Below, piece by piece: positions 13,201-25,285 of a DNA stretch of 64,000 bases. This DNA comes from Ifrita kowaldi (taxonomy: Eukaryota; Chordata; Aves; Passeriformes; Cinclosomatidae): contig VZRS01008243.1 in NCBI GenBank assembly GCA_013398055.1, forward strand, positions 62,001 through 126,000, written 5' to 3'. The notes below the pieces were generated by a model, which worked only from the letters and a program-made list of their open reading frames with translations, was not told where the DNA came from and did no database searches. Position numbers and translations under genes: made by a program. The number at the start of each line of letters is the position of its first letter. The first letter of the stretch is position 1.

Positions 13201-15591
13201 AAATCAGTTAATAGAAAACCTAAGCACTGGGAACAACAGTGAAAAATAAAAGGAGATTACATCAAACAATACTCATGGTGTCATTTTGACTGATACAGCA
13301 GAAGCATTTACAGAGCAGTATATTATGTTCATATAGTGACAAACTGGGCCACAAGTAATTTGCAGAGACTGTGAATTTTAAGCTAAATAGAGAAATTCGT
13401 GAGCAAATGCTTCAAGAGCAGAAATGTCTATCAGAGAGGTGAAAAAGAGAGCAGTCTAACAGAGTAAATGTACAAATGAGAGATCAGTTCTGAGAGAACT
13501 GAGGTGGGAAACAGAAGAGAGCTCAACTCTGCCACTCAGACCATGAAAGGGCAGGGAGAATAAGTGTTGATGAAAGATGATAAACAGGAGCAAATAAATT
13601 TGGGGCTTTCTGGAAAGGAAAAAGTAGGGAGATTATATTTTTTTTTTCTAATGCAGTCCTGAAACAACAGTTAATTGCTTATGAGAAGCCTCTTTGCATG
13701 CACATGACAACCAGATGAAAGTATAATGGCAGAGCTGGAGATTTCTCTAAAATTCACCATGAGTATCAGGGATCATCTGTAAAATAACTCTCAGCCACTT
13801 CCTGCACATGTGTTTAGCAATGGAAATGGCATAGGAGGAAAAAGTCTAAAAAGGAACAGTTGCTCATACACAATAAAGTAGACATGCTGAAATATTTATA
13901 ATTTTTTCTACTGTATATGATATAGAAATTATTTAGAAGTGTTTGCAACTCTCCTTTTGTGTGTCTAAATGAATTAATCAGAATAGTTCACAAGATTTTA
14001 ATTCAAATGTCAAGACTTCAAATGGGGAAATTAGATAATTAGATGTTTTTTGTAAATTAATAATTTTTTGAATTTAGTATGCATGTGAATCAGACAATTC
14101 GGATTTTTTGTGATAACTTCCCTTAAAAGCTACATGAAAGTCTCCTCTACACATTTTTAACAGCCTAACCTAGTTATAAATAATTGCTGTTGACACAGGA
14201 ATTACACATGTCCTTACACTGTGTCATTTTTTCAAATGCAAACAAGACACCTGCTGAGTATTAGCTTCAGGAAGCGTGTCAGATATAAATCACTGAGTAA
14301 ATATCCTTACCATTCACATGGAACTTAATTCATCTTTAAAACTGTCTTTCTAGGAATTTCCCCTTTTTAAATTTTCTGTTAAAAGAAACCACTGCTGTGC
14401 CTCAATTTAGCTTGCAGATAAAATATAAGTGATAAACAGCCTGCAGGCTGTAATCTGAGGCCCTGAGAATGCTTCGCTAGGGTTTGGACAGAACACAAGA
14501 CCTGTTGTATTCGCACTGTAAGTAAAGCTTTTCAATTTTCAGACTCAAAGGGTTTTTATTGTTTTCTATTTTATTTTTTTCTCAAGCTAATATATAAATT
14601 AGGAATGACCTTCAGTGGACACAGCCCACACAATATACCTGATTGGAGCCCAATACCTCAGAAAAAAAAAAAAAACACGTTAAATTTTCTAAATAAAACC
14701 TAAAGACACAATTACTGAAACAAAGTTATCTATGGACTTGAAGTTCAAGAGCTTCAGGCATGTCTTCCATTGTTACATATTAATAATACAAATTACGTAG
14801 AGAGGTCAGAAGTGATATTCCAACTTTAACACTTTTGCTTAGCAAACATGCCAGGAATTTCTCCCTCATCCTTTGCTACTTTTTGCTCTCCTCTGCTCTG
14901 GATGAAGTGTAGCACATGTGCACTGAAATCCTCACTCCGACTGTCACTCACAACTAATTGTGCTGTGAAATACAGAAGATGTGAGGAGGCTGAGCTGGTT
15001 GCTCATATCTCTGAAGATAACCCCTACAGACATATTAACCTGAAAGTTCCTATGTGGATATATGTGAATTAACTAAAGACAGTGGGATAAGCTTACCACA
15101 GACCAAATATCCTGCTTTGCCGAAGTTATGTTTTACAAATGTAATCTGCCGGCTTTAAGGGTTTTATCCTACACATCAGAGGTGCTGAGCATTGCTTGTA
15201 TAAGCACAAGATAAAAAAGGATGAGCTGCAAAGGGGGCACAGCAAAGCTTGCAGCTGCATTAGTGGGAAAGCACTGCTACATAAATGTCAGCTTGTTCCC
15301 ATCTAGTGACAGATGTTAAGGCTAAAGATGAGAAGGAAGAGTTTAGTCCCTGCTGACAGTACAAAATGATACTTGAGACCACCTCTCTCCAGGCATGCCA
15401 ATCACCCTCAGCTCTACTGTGTTAACCAGAAGTGAGCCCAGAAGTCTGAATAACCTGCTGTAACTATTCAATACTTTGGTCCTTGTCCAGTCCTGACACA
15501 CACCTGTGAAAAAAATGATGTTCATGCTCCACCTCCTTCTCTCCCTATTGCGTACAGCACAAGGGCAAAAAGGAATATTTATCTTGTAATC
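10271..15591. other. AT-rich noncoding DNA, no gene seen
   Basis: This is unique-looking sequence with a small TG-rich patch near 11073-11095 and a 14-base A-run at 14662-14675. Frames at 10563-10829 (minus) and 10579-10767 (plus) cover the same bases in opposite directions, typical of chance frames. I see no gene, RNA or recognisable mobile element. Confidence 0.65.
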
Positions 15592-15613
15592 ATTTATTTA
15601 TTTATTTATTTTA
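15592..15613. repeat. ATTT tetranucleotide microsatellite
   Basis: About five consecutive ATTT units form a short tetranucleotide repeat. Confidence 0.8.
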
Positions 15614-17133
15614 TGCAGAGACATTTACACTGTGCAGTTTCTGTATGCTTGGCTTCTTTCTGCCGTTTGCGCTAAATCTGGCATGTGGAGTATCTGTTTA
15701 GCATTAAGCATGAATGCCTTCTTTTGAAAGGAATTTCTCTTTAATTTTTATGCCTTCTTTAAAAGCTCTCTTGAAAGCCCTAGGCCAAACAGCCATTTGT
15801 AACTTTCATGAATAAGGTATCTCAAACAAGGCGATCCCAAGGCTCCATGGTTACTTTTGAATTCTGCATAAATGTTAGAAGAATTTGAACTCTACTCACA
15901 AAACACCATGTCCAGTGGATGTTTTTTGGGGGAGGGAAAATCCTGCAAATACCATAAGGGGAAACCTTTCTACAAAATTTCTAGATCACAGTGTATGGGT
16001 GTGCAGCTGTACATATATTCATTTCACTTAATTCACAATGCAAAGTCTTGCTCTATTTCCTGCCATTTTAATCTCATTCCAACTGTCATTTTGGTATAAA
16101 AAATGTAACTATTTGATCTCAATACAAACAAAGTAGGATTATGAAAAAATTTTCTGTCACAAAATTCAGCACAAATTGAGCATGTCAGAAACATTCAAAC
16201 CCATTAGAACGTGAGTTAAATATTAAAATCTCAATTGTTTAGAACCTTACATTGGCAGTTGTTGCTGTCTCTTTTACTCCAGGTTCAGAAAGAGAACAAA
16301 AGTATGAAATGGAACAAGCCAGAAGAAATAGGCCCGAAGCAACTTGCTATCACAAAATATTCACAATTCAAGTTAGTAAAAAACAGCCTTATTTCTGCTA
16401 AGATATGAAAAGAAAGCAAACCACAATTTTCATGCCAAGAGTCACTAAGCATATTTATTCCTGCCTCTGTAAACGGTCTTTCCTCACAAGCTTCTTCAGT
16501 GTGACTTTCAGACTGTAATAACCACTGAAACGTTTGGCACTAGTATGTAATGACCATGTCCTCACCAGCCTCCTTTTTCTCAACCTGCCACCTGCCTGAA
16601 ACGCTACATACCCTCAAAACAGTGTTCTTCGTGCTTTAATTCTGCCATATGGCATGGGTTTTTTCCACACATTCTGTATAAGACCTCTGACTAAAATATA
16701 AAGTCCACCCATTTCTCTACTGGAAGTATTTTCCCAATGCCATGTTTGATTCACCCCTAGAGAAATACACAATTCACTATTATCTGCATCACTGTTTTAT
16801 ATTTCCTAAATAAAAATATTATAACAAAACCACTCTCCACTTCTTCGGACACTGCTGACAATCACCTTAAAAATACTACAAAGATAAATCTTGTGTAAGT
16901 AAAGAAGTTTGAAATCAGATCTGAGAGAAAATTGTTTTCTCAATCCACAGTGCTTTCTATCACTGTTTTTTCTTAAATTTTCTCAGGGTCTTTTGAGCTA
17001 CAAAAAAAGGCTTATGCAGTAAAGAACCATGAACCCAGCCTAAGCTCGGAGGGTATAGAAAATCCATGTGTAGCGGGTTCATGTTGTCTAAAATTGTTGC
17101 TATAGGGTTAAAGCTTGTGTCTTGCACAATTTA
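15614..17133. other. Noncoding DNA, no gene seen
   Basis: This is AT-rich unique sequence leading up to the solo LTR. It has no recognisable exon or repeat. Its last bases include the left copy of the LTR target-site duplication at 17134-17138, which is annotated separately. Confidence 0.65.
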
Positions 17134-17138
17134 GGTGA
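17134..17138. repeat. Left target-site duplication (GGTGA)
   Basis: The pentamer GGTGA directly precedes the LTR and is repeated exactly after it at 17722-17726. Five-base duplications are made by retroviral-type integrases and mark the insertion site. Confidence 0.75.
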
Positions 17139-17721
17139 TGTGGTTTAACCCCAGCAAGAAATTAAGTACCAGACATCCCCTCACTCCCTCCCCCCTCATG
17201 GGATGGGGGAGAGAATTGGAAGGGTCAAAGAGAGAAAACTCATGAGCTAAGATGAAATAGTTTAATATATAAAGTAAAAGCTGCATGCACAAGCAAAGCA
17301 AAATATTCATTTCTAACTTCCCACGGGCAGGCGGATGTTCAGCCATCCCCAGTACAGCAGGAGTTCATCACACTTTACAGTGACTTGGGAAGACAGAACA
17401 CCATCCCCCTGAATGTGTCCTCCCTCTTTCTTCTTCCTCCAGCTTTATATGCTGAGCATGATACCGTATGGTATGGAATATTGCTTGAGTCCCTTGGGAT
17501 CAGCTGTCTCGGCTGCATTCCCTCCCAATTTCTTGTGCGCTCCCAGCCTCCTTGCTGCCAAGTGCAAGAAGCAGAAAAGGCCCTAACTCTGTGTAAAGGC
17601 TGCTCAGCAGTAATGAAAATATCCCTGTGTCGTTTACACTGTCTTCAGCACAAATTCAAAACACACCCCCCTACTAGCTACTGTAAAGAAAATTCACTCT
17701 ACCCCAGCCAAAACCAGCACT
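17139..17721 (-). mobile_element. Solo endogenous retrovirus LTR, minus strand
   Basis: This 583-bp element has the structure of a solitary LTR. Read on the minus strand it starts with a TG-type end (first base changed, reading AGTGCTGG) and finishes in ...AACCACA. A TATAAA box lies at 17444-17449. An ATTAAA polyadenylation signal lies about 180 bp further along at 17261-17266. This order of U3 promoter then R polyadenylation signal sets the orientation. GGTGA flanks both ends. There is no adjoining internal gag-pol sequence, so it probably arose by recombination between two LTRs of a provirus. It resembles an abundant neoavian LTR family (TguLTR5-like, ERVL type) from memory; no search was run. 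The 113-codon plus-strand frame inside it starts at TTG and is not a gene. Confidence 0.85.
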
Positions 17722-17726
17722 GGTGA
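17722..17726. repeat. Right target-site duplication (GGTGA)
   Basis: This is an exact copy of the pentamer at 17134-17138, placed immediately after the LTR end. The pair supports a single integration event. Confidence 0.75.
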
Positions 17727-20219
17727 ATACCAAGACTGTTCTCACACTCTCATACTCTCAATTCTGTTCTCCTACTCTGCTCACATTCCCTTTTCTGTGA
17801 TGATATGAACTGTCCTTTCCACCCTGGAGCTAAGAAAAAATGTCGTCTTAGCAACTTTGTTGAAACTTACACGTTCCTTAAAAAATACATAAAGTGTTTT
17901 AATTGTTAGAATCACTTGTGACTACTAAACTAATAGGACACTTTTAGGACAAGAACAATAAAATTGTCAAGGGAGGCAGACAGGCGGGCATATTCAAGGT
18001 TCTAACCACATTACAGAAGAAAACCCTCTAGGTCAAAATGGTTTAGTGATAAAATTTCCTTTGTGGAAAATGTGTAACTTTTATTTCAATATCTTTTAAA
18101 AGGTAAAGTTATTATCTAATTTTTGAATGAAATGATTACTCAAAAATTTCCTAAACTAAGAAAAAAGGAGAGGGAGGAAATGTGCCCGTGAGGAGCTACT
18201 AGTTGAGTAGTTCAGATCTGACAGATTTAAAATTAGTATTGTTGGAGTTTTTGACAAAGTAGTTTTTATTCTTTTTTGTCTTTACTGTATTTTCAGCTTC
18301 CTGACTGAAGAGAAAAATATTACCTTCCTTGATTAAAATGCAGCAGAAATGCAGTGGATGTATTGTAAGAACTAGCTAGAACTCTTGAGTTAAAATCTCA
18401 AATGATGTTTGCATATACTTTCGGCAGTGTAAATAGCAGAAGAGTGGAGGCAGAAATAGCAAATAATTTAGAGAACAAAAATGAAACAATTACATTCAAA
18501 GTGGTAAAAAATAAAGTGGTATAGTGCAGAGTAAAGCTAAGTTACAAGAAGGACAGGGAACCTCTGTTTGACCCTGAGCAAGGAAATTCTTCTAATTTCT
18601 AATGGCTTCTAGTTGACCAAGCCACCTGTTACTTTAGACTGAATATAAAGTGAGAGTTGCATATTGAATACAAATGCTACCTTGCTATAGATCATGCTGC
18701 CAGAGAAACCTGAAGTTAGTTAGCGGAGTGCATCCACCAGTGGATGGTATTCCTGCAGCAGGGAAACATTAATCATCTGCATAACTGCCTTCTTGCTGCT
18801 GATGAAAATCAGGTCTGCCATTCCCTGGCATCACAGAAGGCCCTGAAGGGATGCATGCCTGAAGGAGTGAAACTGGATAATTTTTTCAATAGAATCACAA
18901 GAAATCAAAATAATGCCTTTTGCTTATGTCACACTGAAAATGGGGGTCAGATAGTCAAACTCTCTAGACCGGGCGAGGAACTCATCATCCATTAACGTAA
19001 GGGAAACAGAAGGATATATCCATACAGCATCAAATAAGAATCAGTATGAAATAGGAATCTAACACAGACGAATCTATAAAATCACAATCATACTACCTCC
19101 TTTATTTTTTTGTTTGTTTTTTTTGGTTCCAACATTCAACAGTACAAGAAAGAAGAGCAAACAGCAAAAACCTGAGCTCACATTAGTAAGACGTTTCACT
19201 GTGAGAGTCTTGTCTGAAGAACTGCTAGGAGTTTTCTTCTATGTATGCCATGAAGGAAAGTGAGAGACTCTAGTTTCAGAGAAGTTTGGAATTTAGAGAT
19301 TTCTATTTGGACTACATGTATTTGAAAAAAAATTGGTTTAAACACGCAAGTTTCACTAGAGTGAGGGTCTTTGAATATGTGGTGTGGTTGAAAGACTTGC
19401 CTGTTCAGCGTTCATGTGGTAATATACGTGGGGATTCTGAGATTGTTAACTACCTTTTTTTCTTTCTTTATGGGCTGTGAGCATATGGTTTCTCATTATT
19501 TGGGTTTTCTTTGGTAAATTATTAAAGAAAATATTAAAATACTTGAAACAAGTAAAATGTGAAATTTCTAATCCATACTTTGAATAATACATGGAAAATC
19601 TGCAGGCTAACAGCTGGAAATATGCTAAATTTAATCTGGCAAAAGATCTGTGAGTGACCGAAGGAGTAAAGTTGACAACGGAAAAAAGAAACGGACTCCC
19701 TGGGTGGACATTTCGGGTGTTGCCAGAGTTTTGATAAGCTCATGCCCAGGAGACTCACTGAAGGATTGCCCACCTACATAGCCTCTCAGCCACAGGAAGA
19801 CCACTCTGGCACTGAGTCTCAATTTCCAGCTAGGAAACTCATAAGGAAAAGTGTCATCCCAAAACCCTGCAGCAACCCCACTGTGCCTGAAATTGGCTAT
19901 AACACAACATTTATTTCTGCTTCAACACAGCATTCAGTCTGAAACAGCAAGTGCCTTGTTAATTTGAATCCCCAGATTAATGATAAATCAGCAGCATGCT
20001 TTTCATGTGTAAATATGGAACTGGAGTAAAAAACTAAAGAGAGGGATTTTCCCTTCTTTGCTTTTCTGTAATGTTTAAAAGTTATTGTCATGCCTAAGAA
20101 GGTAAGTTTTTCTCATGCATGCAAAAAAAATTCCACCTTATCCTAATGTCCTAATGTGTAATACAATAGAAGAGTAAATATGCCAAAATTCCACCCTCTG
20201 CACTCTGAGGAGTTATTTG
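17727..20219. other. Noncoding DNA with one unexplained open frame
   Basis: This is mostly AT-rich unique DNA with a T-rich low-complexity tract at 19101-19126. An ATG frame of 83 codons lies at 18744-18995 on the plus strand, open upstream to about 18720. Its composition is less AT-biased than most frames here, but it matches nothing I recognise and has no clear splice signals or partner exons. I leave it uncalled. Confidence 0.6.
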
Positions 20220-20830
20220 TAGGCCCTTGTCACTAGAGCTTAGGAGCCTTCCTGCAAAGCATTTTCTTCATGTGGAGTGTGAGAATACTCGCTGGTGGCA
20301 GCTGATACAGCATCCTTCCCTAGCACAGTCACAGACATAGCTATGGGCACTCAGGGTGAGGCTGTGAGCAGACAAAAAAGCTGGGATATGGGACTCCTTT
20401 GCAGCCCTGCAGTGCTGCTCTGTTCACAGTGACAGCTGTGCTGCCTGACAGCTTAGCCCCATTCTCAGATTCAACTTCTGGGCAGGACTGAGTCCCTCCG
20501 CTGACTGGTACTGGTTTCTCAGGCAGCTGTCTTCAGCAAACACCCACACAGCTTCCACAGCAGATCTAGGCAATGGAGCTACCCGTGGAGCCTCCATAAG
20601 GTGGCCCCAGCAAAGGGGCAAGGCCACAGAAGTCCAGAGACAGGGCACTGGCGTCCCCTGTTTGCATTAACAGACTGGATCAGATGACTAAAGGGACAAT
20701 GTGACAGAAGGCTTGGGGCAGTACTGACAAAGGCTCTTCTCCTCTCCTTAGAAGAAGAGCAGTTTTGTACAATTGTTTTTGCATTAAGCCCTCTTTGGGT
20801 CAGATCTGCACTGTGTAGTAACACAGTGCT
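20220..20830. other. GC-richer, CpG-poor block
   Basis: The G+C content visibly rises over about 600 bp compared with both flanks, yet CpG dinucleotides remain rare. CAGC and CTGC words are frequent. No repeat family, exon or promoter is recognised. It may be an old decayed repeat or a regulatory stretch. Confidence 0.4.
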
Positions 20831-23424
20831 CCATTGCTGTGATGACCAAGCAAAAAAAACCCTCTTTTATTTTGTCCTTGGAAATCTGAGTAGAGGAGTC
20901 ATTACTTCTGGTTTTGAGCTACAGGAAATGCCATTTCCACCTGAATAAACTTAATTGCAGCACCCACTTTTTCCATTATGCCTTTTCAGATTAGTCTTCC
21001 CTTTCTTTACAGATGGAATATTTCACACAAAGTCAGTTTTTCTCCCTTTCTCCAAAAATAACCTTCTGGTCTATCTCTAAACAGTTAAATGTTCTGTGTA
21101 ATATTAGTCACTGTTAAATTACTGACAAATACAAACTTTTTGGTTTGGACAGTTAGTTTAGTTTTCTTGTTGTAATAGGAGGATGGTTTGGGGATAAGGG
21201 TCTTAACAGGAGCACAGGTAGATTTATATTGCCTCCAGCTATATCCATGTGAATGTTAATATTTGAAAGCTATTTTCTCTAGAGAAATTTATTTATTAAA
21301 AAACCACATAAATTCACAAGAAGGTGTGCTGAAGAAAGTTGCTGTTATTTATGGACTTTTAAGACACAATATGCCACTTCTGATTTTCAGTAAACTATTC
21401 ATAGTTCAAATTTCTTAAGCATTTCCATATACCAGCTTTCCAACAATGGCCCATCTCAAAGAAGTGTTTTGCATTCTCTGTTGCTGGTCCTTCCTGTAGG
21501 CAATGTTTATATAATTCTCATTCCATTGTTGTAGAAAAATAATTTCACTAAAAGCAATTTTAAACTGTTCTCTTAAAAAAAATTACTTCTATATCGCTTT
21601 TAAAAATTCAATCTGTTTGTAAATAGGGAGGAGGTAGAAACTAAATGCTTCTAAGTTTTGATTTCTTTGAGAAATTGTCAGTAATTGTAAAGTGGAAGAA
21701 CCGTTCAAGTCTCAGGTTCTGATAGTAATGAGAAAAGGCAGGAAAAGGAGGTAGATTTCTGTGTAGTATATGTCTGCCGTACCCTTGTGTATTTTTTATG
21801 TTCCAAAAAATATACACAATCCATCTCCCCAAAGCTATTTTTTAGCAGCCTGCTTAAATATGTTCAGCAAATACAGATAAGAAGTACCATGGGGCTTTAT
21901 GATTGGAATGGTTTCAGCTCTGACACATCCTGAGCAATGTGCACTGTAGTTTAAAGATTCATATTCTGAAATACATTTGCTGTAACAATTTTTTTTATTC
22001 GCATTCACAAAGTAAGCATCACATGACAGCAAGCATTTGATGGATAGAAAAATACATTTCAGGTACACGAAGTATATGACTTTTTCATTACATCACCTGT
22101 CAAAGGGATGACCAGCTAAATTCATCTTATGATTGCTTGTTTTACTTTGCTTTTTTCAGGGGTAAAAGAAACACTCTAGTTTAAATTAGTCAATATTCAT
22201 GAAGGTACTCAACTGACAAGTGAGGGGAGCAAAATCTTCTGTTTACTTCTGTGATATTCTCACCGTATTTTTCAGAGAATCTTGATATCACTTATTGACA
22301 CGACTAATCATACTCTTCACATCCATTTTAAACGGAGCATCTTGTTTATGAATTGCTTGAGTACAAAGCTTCTACTACTCAATACAATTTCTCGATAGCT
22401 AAATTTGAAAGAAATGCAGTTTACTCTGTTTCTAAAGCCAAAAGAAAGATAAAAATGTGGCAAATGAATGAAAATGAAAGTACAAATGTTGCCAATGAGA
22501 GCACTTTATTAAGGCATTTAAAATGTTCAACTCAATAAAAATATCCAGCCACTGTAACATGATAACTTTCTGAAAATTGAGATCTTTCTAGACATTCATG
22601 GAATCATTTTTTTCACCTTTTCATTAGAAGAAAACAATTCCAATTATCTTTATGGAAGCAGTTAATGGAGTTCATGGAAAATACAACAATCATACCTATA
22701 TAGTTTGCAGGTTTCATTAGCCGTTGTAAATTTAAATATAGGGATGTTATTTTATTTTTGCTCTGGAGTTTAATGTCAGTAAATTTCCATCCTGACAGCT
22801 TGAATGTCAGAGTTTTTGTAATAGTTTTTTTGCAAATCTTTATTGCCTAAAAATTATTGTTTCTACATATTCTATGGAAATAGCAATAAATACATGAAAA
22901 CCCCAAATTCAGTTTTACTACTTTACATGCAAGAAAGAGGCATACAAAATCCAGCATTAGAAAAAAACCACTAATGCAATCATCCCCAAACACAATGTCT
23001 CCCCAGAACACTCCATAACCAGAAAATATTGTGTTCATCCCTACCTAATTGTTTTCAACGAACTCTTCAACAAAGTGATGAAAAACTGAGACAAATTGTA
23101 CACCCCTGATGCTTTTAAGGGTAGCTGAGTTGGTTGCATCTTTGTAATGCAATGAGTGAGAGAGACCTTTGCTCCTGCAATACCTTTCTAGCAGAGCACT
23201 CTAAAAGCAAGTCTAAGGCAAAGGCTGGGTGCTTCAGATGCATTCTTTGGGCAGCACTGGGGAACAGAAATCATAGCTTTTTGTCTCAGAAAACAGCAGC
23301 ATTGTGATGTTTGTTTTTCATTTTCAGTGAAAAACAGGATAATGAATATCAGCTCCTCCAGAAGGAAGAAATAGTCAAGGTAGAGGAAAAAACCCCAGAT
23401 TCATCCCTATGCCATGTGACAATC
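20831..23424. other. AT-rich noncoding DNA, no gene seen
   Basis: This is unique-looking sequence without a recognisable gene, RNA or transposon. The open frames are short chance frames. Confidence 0.65.
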
Positions 23425-23440
23425 CAACAACAACAACAAA
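23425..23440. repeat. Short CAA trinucleotide repeat
   Basis: Five CAA-type units in a row form a minor simple repeat. Confidence 0.7.
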
Positions 23441-23756
23441 AGCGCAGACTTATGAATGGATATATAACTTCTATTTTAATAACAGGATAGTAAAATTGAA
23501 ATTAATGTTACTTAAATAATTTCAGGTTTCTTTAGTTCCATTCTGTGTGGAATTTATTTCTTCTGACTCTTGCCAGAAGGAGCCATGCACGCCGCCCCTA
23601 CTCAGGCCGGGATTAACAATCTTTTATTCTCTGCCCTGCTGCCCTAAACAGACCTCTTAATTTAAAATCTTATTTTGGCAAAATATTTAAATCTAAAAAG
23701 ATTCCATGACAATCAATTCAAGTGGTTTGTGTATATATGGGGTCTGCATGTAGCAA
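23441..23756. other. Noncoding DNA with a short GC-rich patch
   Basis: The sequence is AT-rich except for a short GC-rich patch near 23570-23610 that holds several CpGs. No gene or element is recognised. Confidence 0.55.
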
Positions 23757-23790
23757 GATAGAGAGAGAGAGAGAAGTAGAAGAAAAGAAG
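23757..23790. repeat. GA microsatellite / purine tract
   Basis: An uninterrupted GA run at 23761-23774 continues into a purine-only stretch rich in AGAAG words. It is a simple repeat. Confidence 0.85.
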
Positions 23791-25229
23791 GAAAATAAGT
23801 AGGTCCAAAACTGACACCATGGATATTGAGCCTATTCAATACAGAACCAAAGGACAGATATAATTCCCCTCACTTTACTCGCTCAGAAAAGTGAAAGTCT
23901 CTTACCCACTCTCTCTCGCACTCATTCTTTCTCTTTTCCTACTGCATTCAGATACTCCTTCTGTGTGTGTGCCTCACAGTCACATGCAAAACCCCTACAC
24001 ACAATGTCATAAAAATAGCCATATGTTTCTGCTTTAACGTCTCAACTTAGAAGCCTTAGAGACCAGCAAATAATTGTAGTGCCGAGCTATAAGAAGACCA
24101 TGATTCTAAGTAGAAAATTTCGTCTTCTTAGAAGAGATGTAAAGGTGAAGGTGACTCCTTAATTCTAAAATTAGTTATTCAAAAAGCGTTGAATTGTCTT
24201 TTGCATCACATGGAAAGTAAAAGAGGACTTCAGAGACAAAATATCAAGATATACTGATCAACTTATCCTTAAAAAAATGTTGATACTGTATCTCTCAAAA
24301 TCTCATTGTTAATAATTACCAACACAAACTAATTAAGAAATGTTTGAACTCATTTCATAGATTCACTTTACCATGTCAACTCCCAGTTATTTCACTCCCT
24401 TAATCTCTGACTTAATGTTATGGCTACAAATGTGGGGAAAAAATAGAAATGTATATAGTTATGAATTACCAACTGATACAATCATTAATAGAGTACATTT
24501 CATCTCAATAGTTATGTATCTGACAGTCTAATTGTTTGTGAACCTCAACACACATGTATTGCTCATTCAAAGTTTGTACAAACTCTGTTTAGAAGTTCAG
24601 CTGGGGTGAGATAGCCTCTAAAAATCTAATTAACACTATTTTTTGTGTCTTTCAACTTAGATTACCTACTTCACATGCAGTTAGCTGACTTACGGATAAA
24701 AATAAATTAACCTATTTGTTCTGCTTGTGAATGTAATCCCATCCAATAAATCTGTCTGAGGCAGAGTCTATTGCATCTAATGTCTCCTTTTTCTTCAGGT
24801 ATTTTCCTTCTCCTTGGATGCATGCATGTATCCAGTTTATGGGAACAAGGAAGGACAATTTCCAACAGAAACACAGTTCCAATATGCCTTTAAAGATTTC
24901 TGAATAACTGTATGTGTTAAGATTATTGTGCCTCCATGTCCATCTACTAAAGTGAAAGAGTTTCCAAGCAAATAGAGACAAACTCTCAAGCATGTATAAG
25001 TCCAGGTAAGGCTTACACTGAGCAAAGAAGGAATTCACATGAAACATCTTCTATGATATATCATTCTGTTTCCTGTATGAGAAACTATTTTTCTCAGACT
25101 GACAAACTTACAGAGCGAATGAAAGTCTGCACAATTGGTCCCCAAAATAAAATTCCTGCATTGTGTCATCTGAACTTTTTCTGGAACTCAATATTCTTGT
25201 GCCTTGGAAATTCCCATTTTGCACTGCTG
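23791..25229. other. Noncoding DNA, no gene seen
   Basis: This is AT-rich unique DNA. A 111-codon minus-strand ATG frame lies at 24712-25047, but it is overlapped by another open minus frame in a different phase and its translation is not recognisable. I do not call it a gene. Confidence 0.6.
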
Positions 25230-25285
25230 AATAAATTCAGAACTTTGTTCATGAGATATTAAAAAAAAAAAAAAAAAAAAAAAAA
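25230..25285 (+). repeat. AATAAA followed by 25-base poly(A) tract
   Basis: AATAAA at 25230-25235 precedes an uninterrupted run of 25 A residues at 25261-25285. The spacing is that of a polyadenylation signal and a poly(A) tail, as left by a retrocopied transcript. I could not find a target-site duplication or recognise the upstream sequence as a transcript. A plain A-homopolymer is an equally valid reading. Confidence 0.55.

Noticed and set aside
17385..17726. 113-codon plus-strand frame
   Set aside because: It lies inside the solo LTR, antisense to it, and begins at TTG. LTR sequence explains it fully.
24712..25047. 111-codon minus-strand ATG frame next to the poly(A) tract
   Set aside because: It lies on the strand opposite the putative retrocopy tail, overlaps another open minus frame, and its translation is not recognisable.
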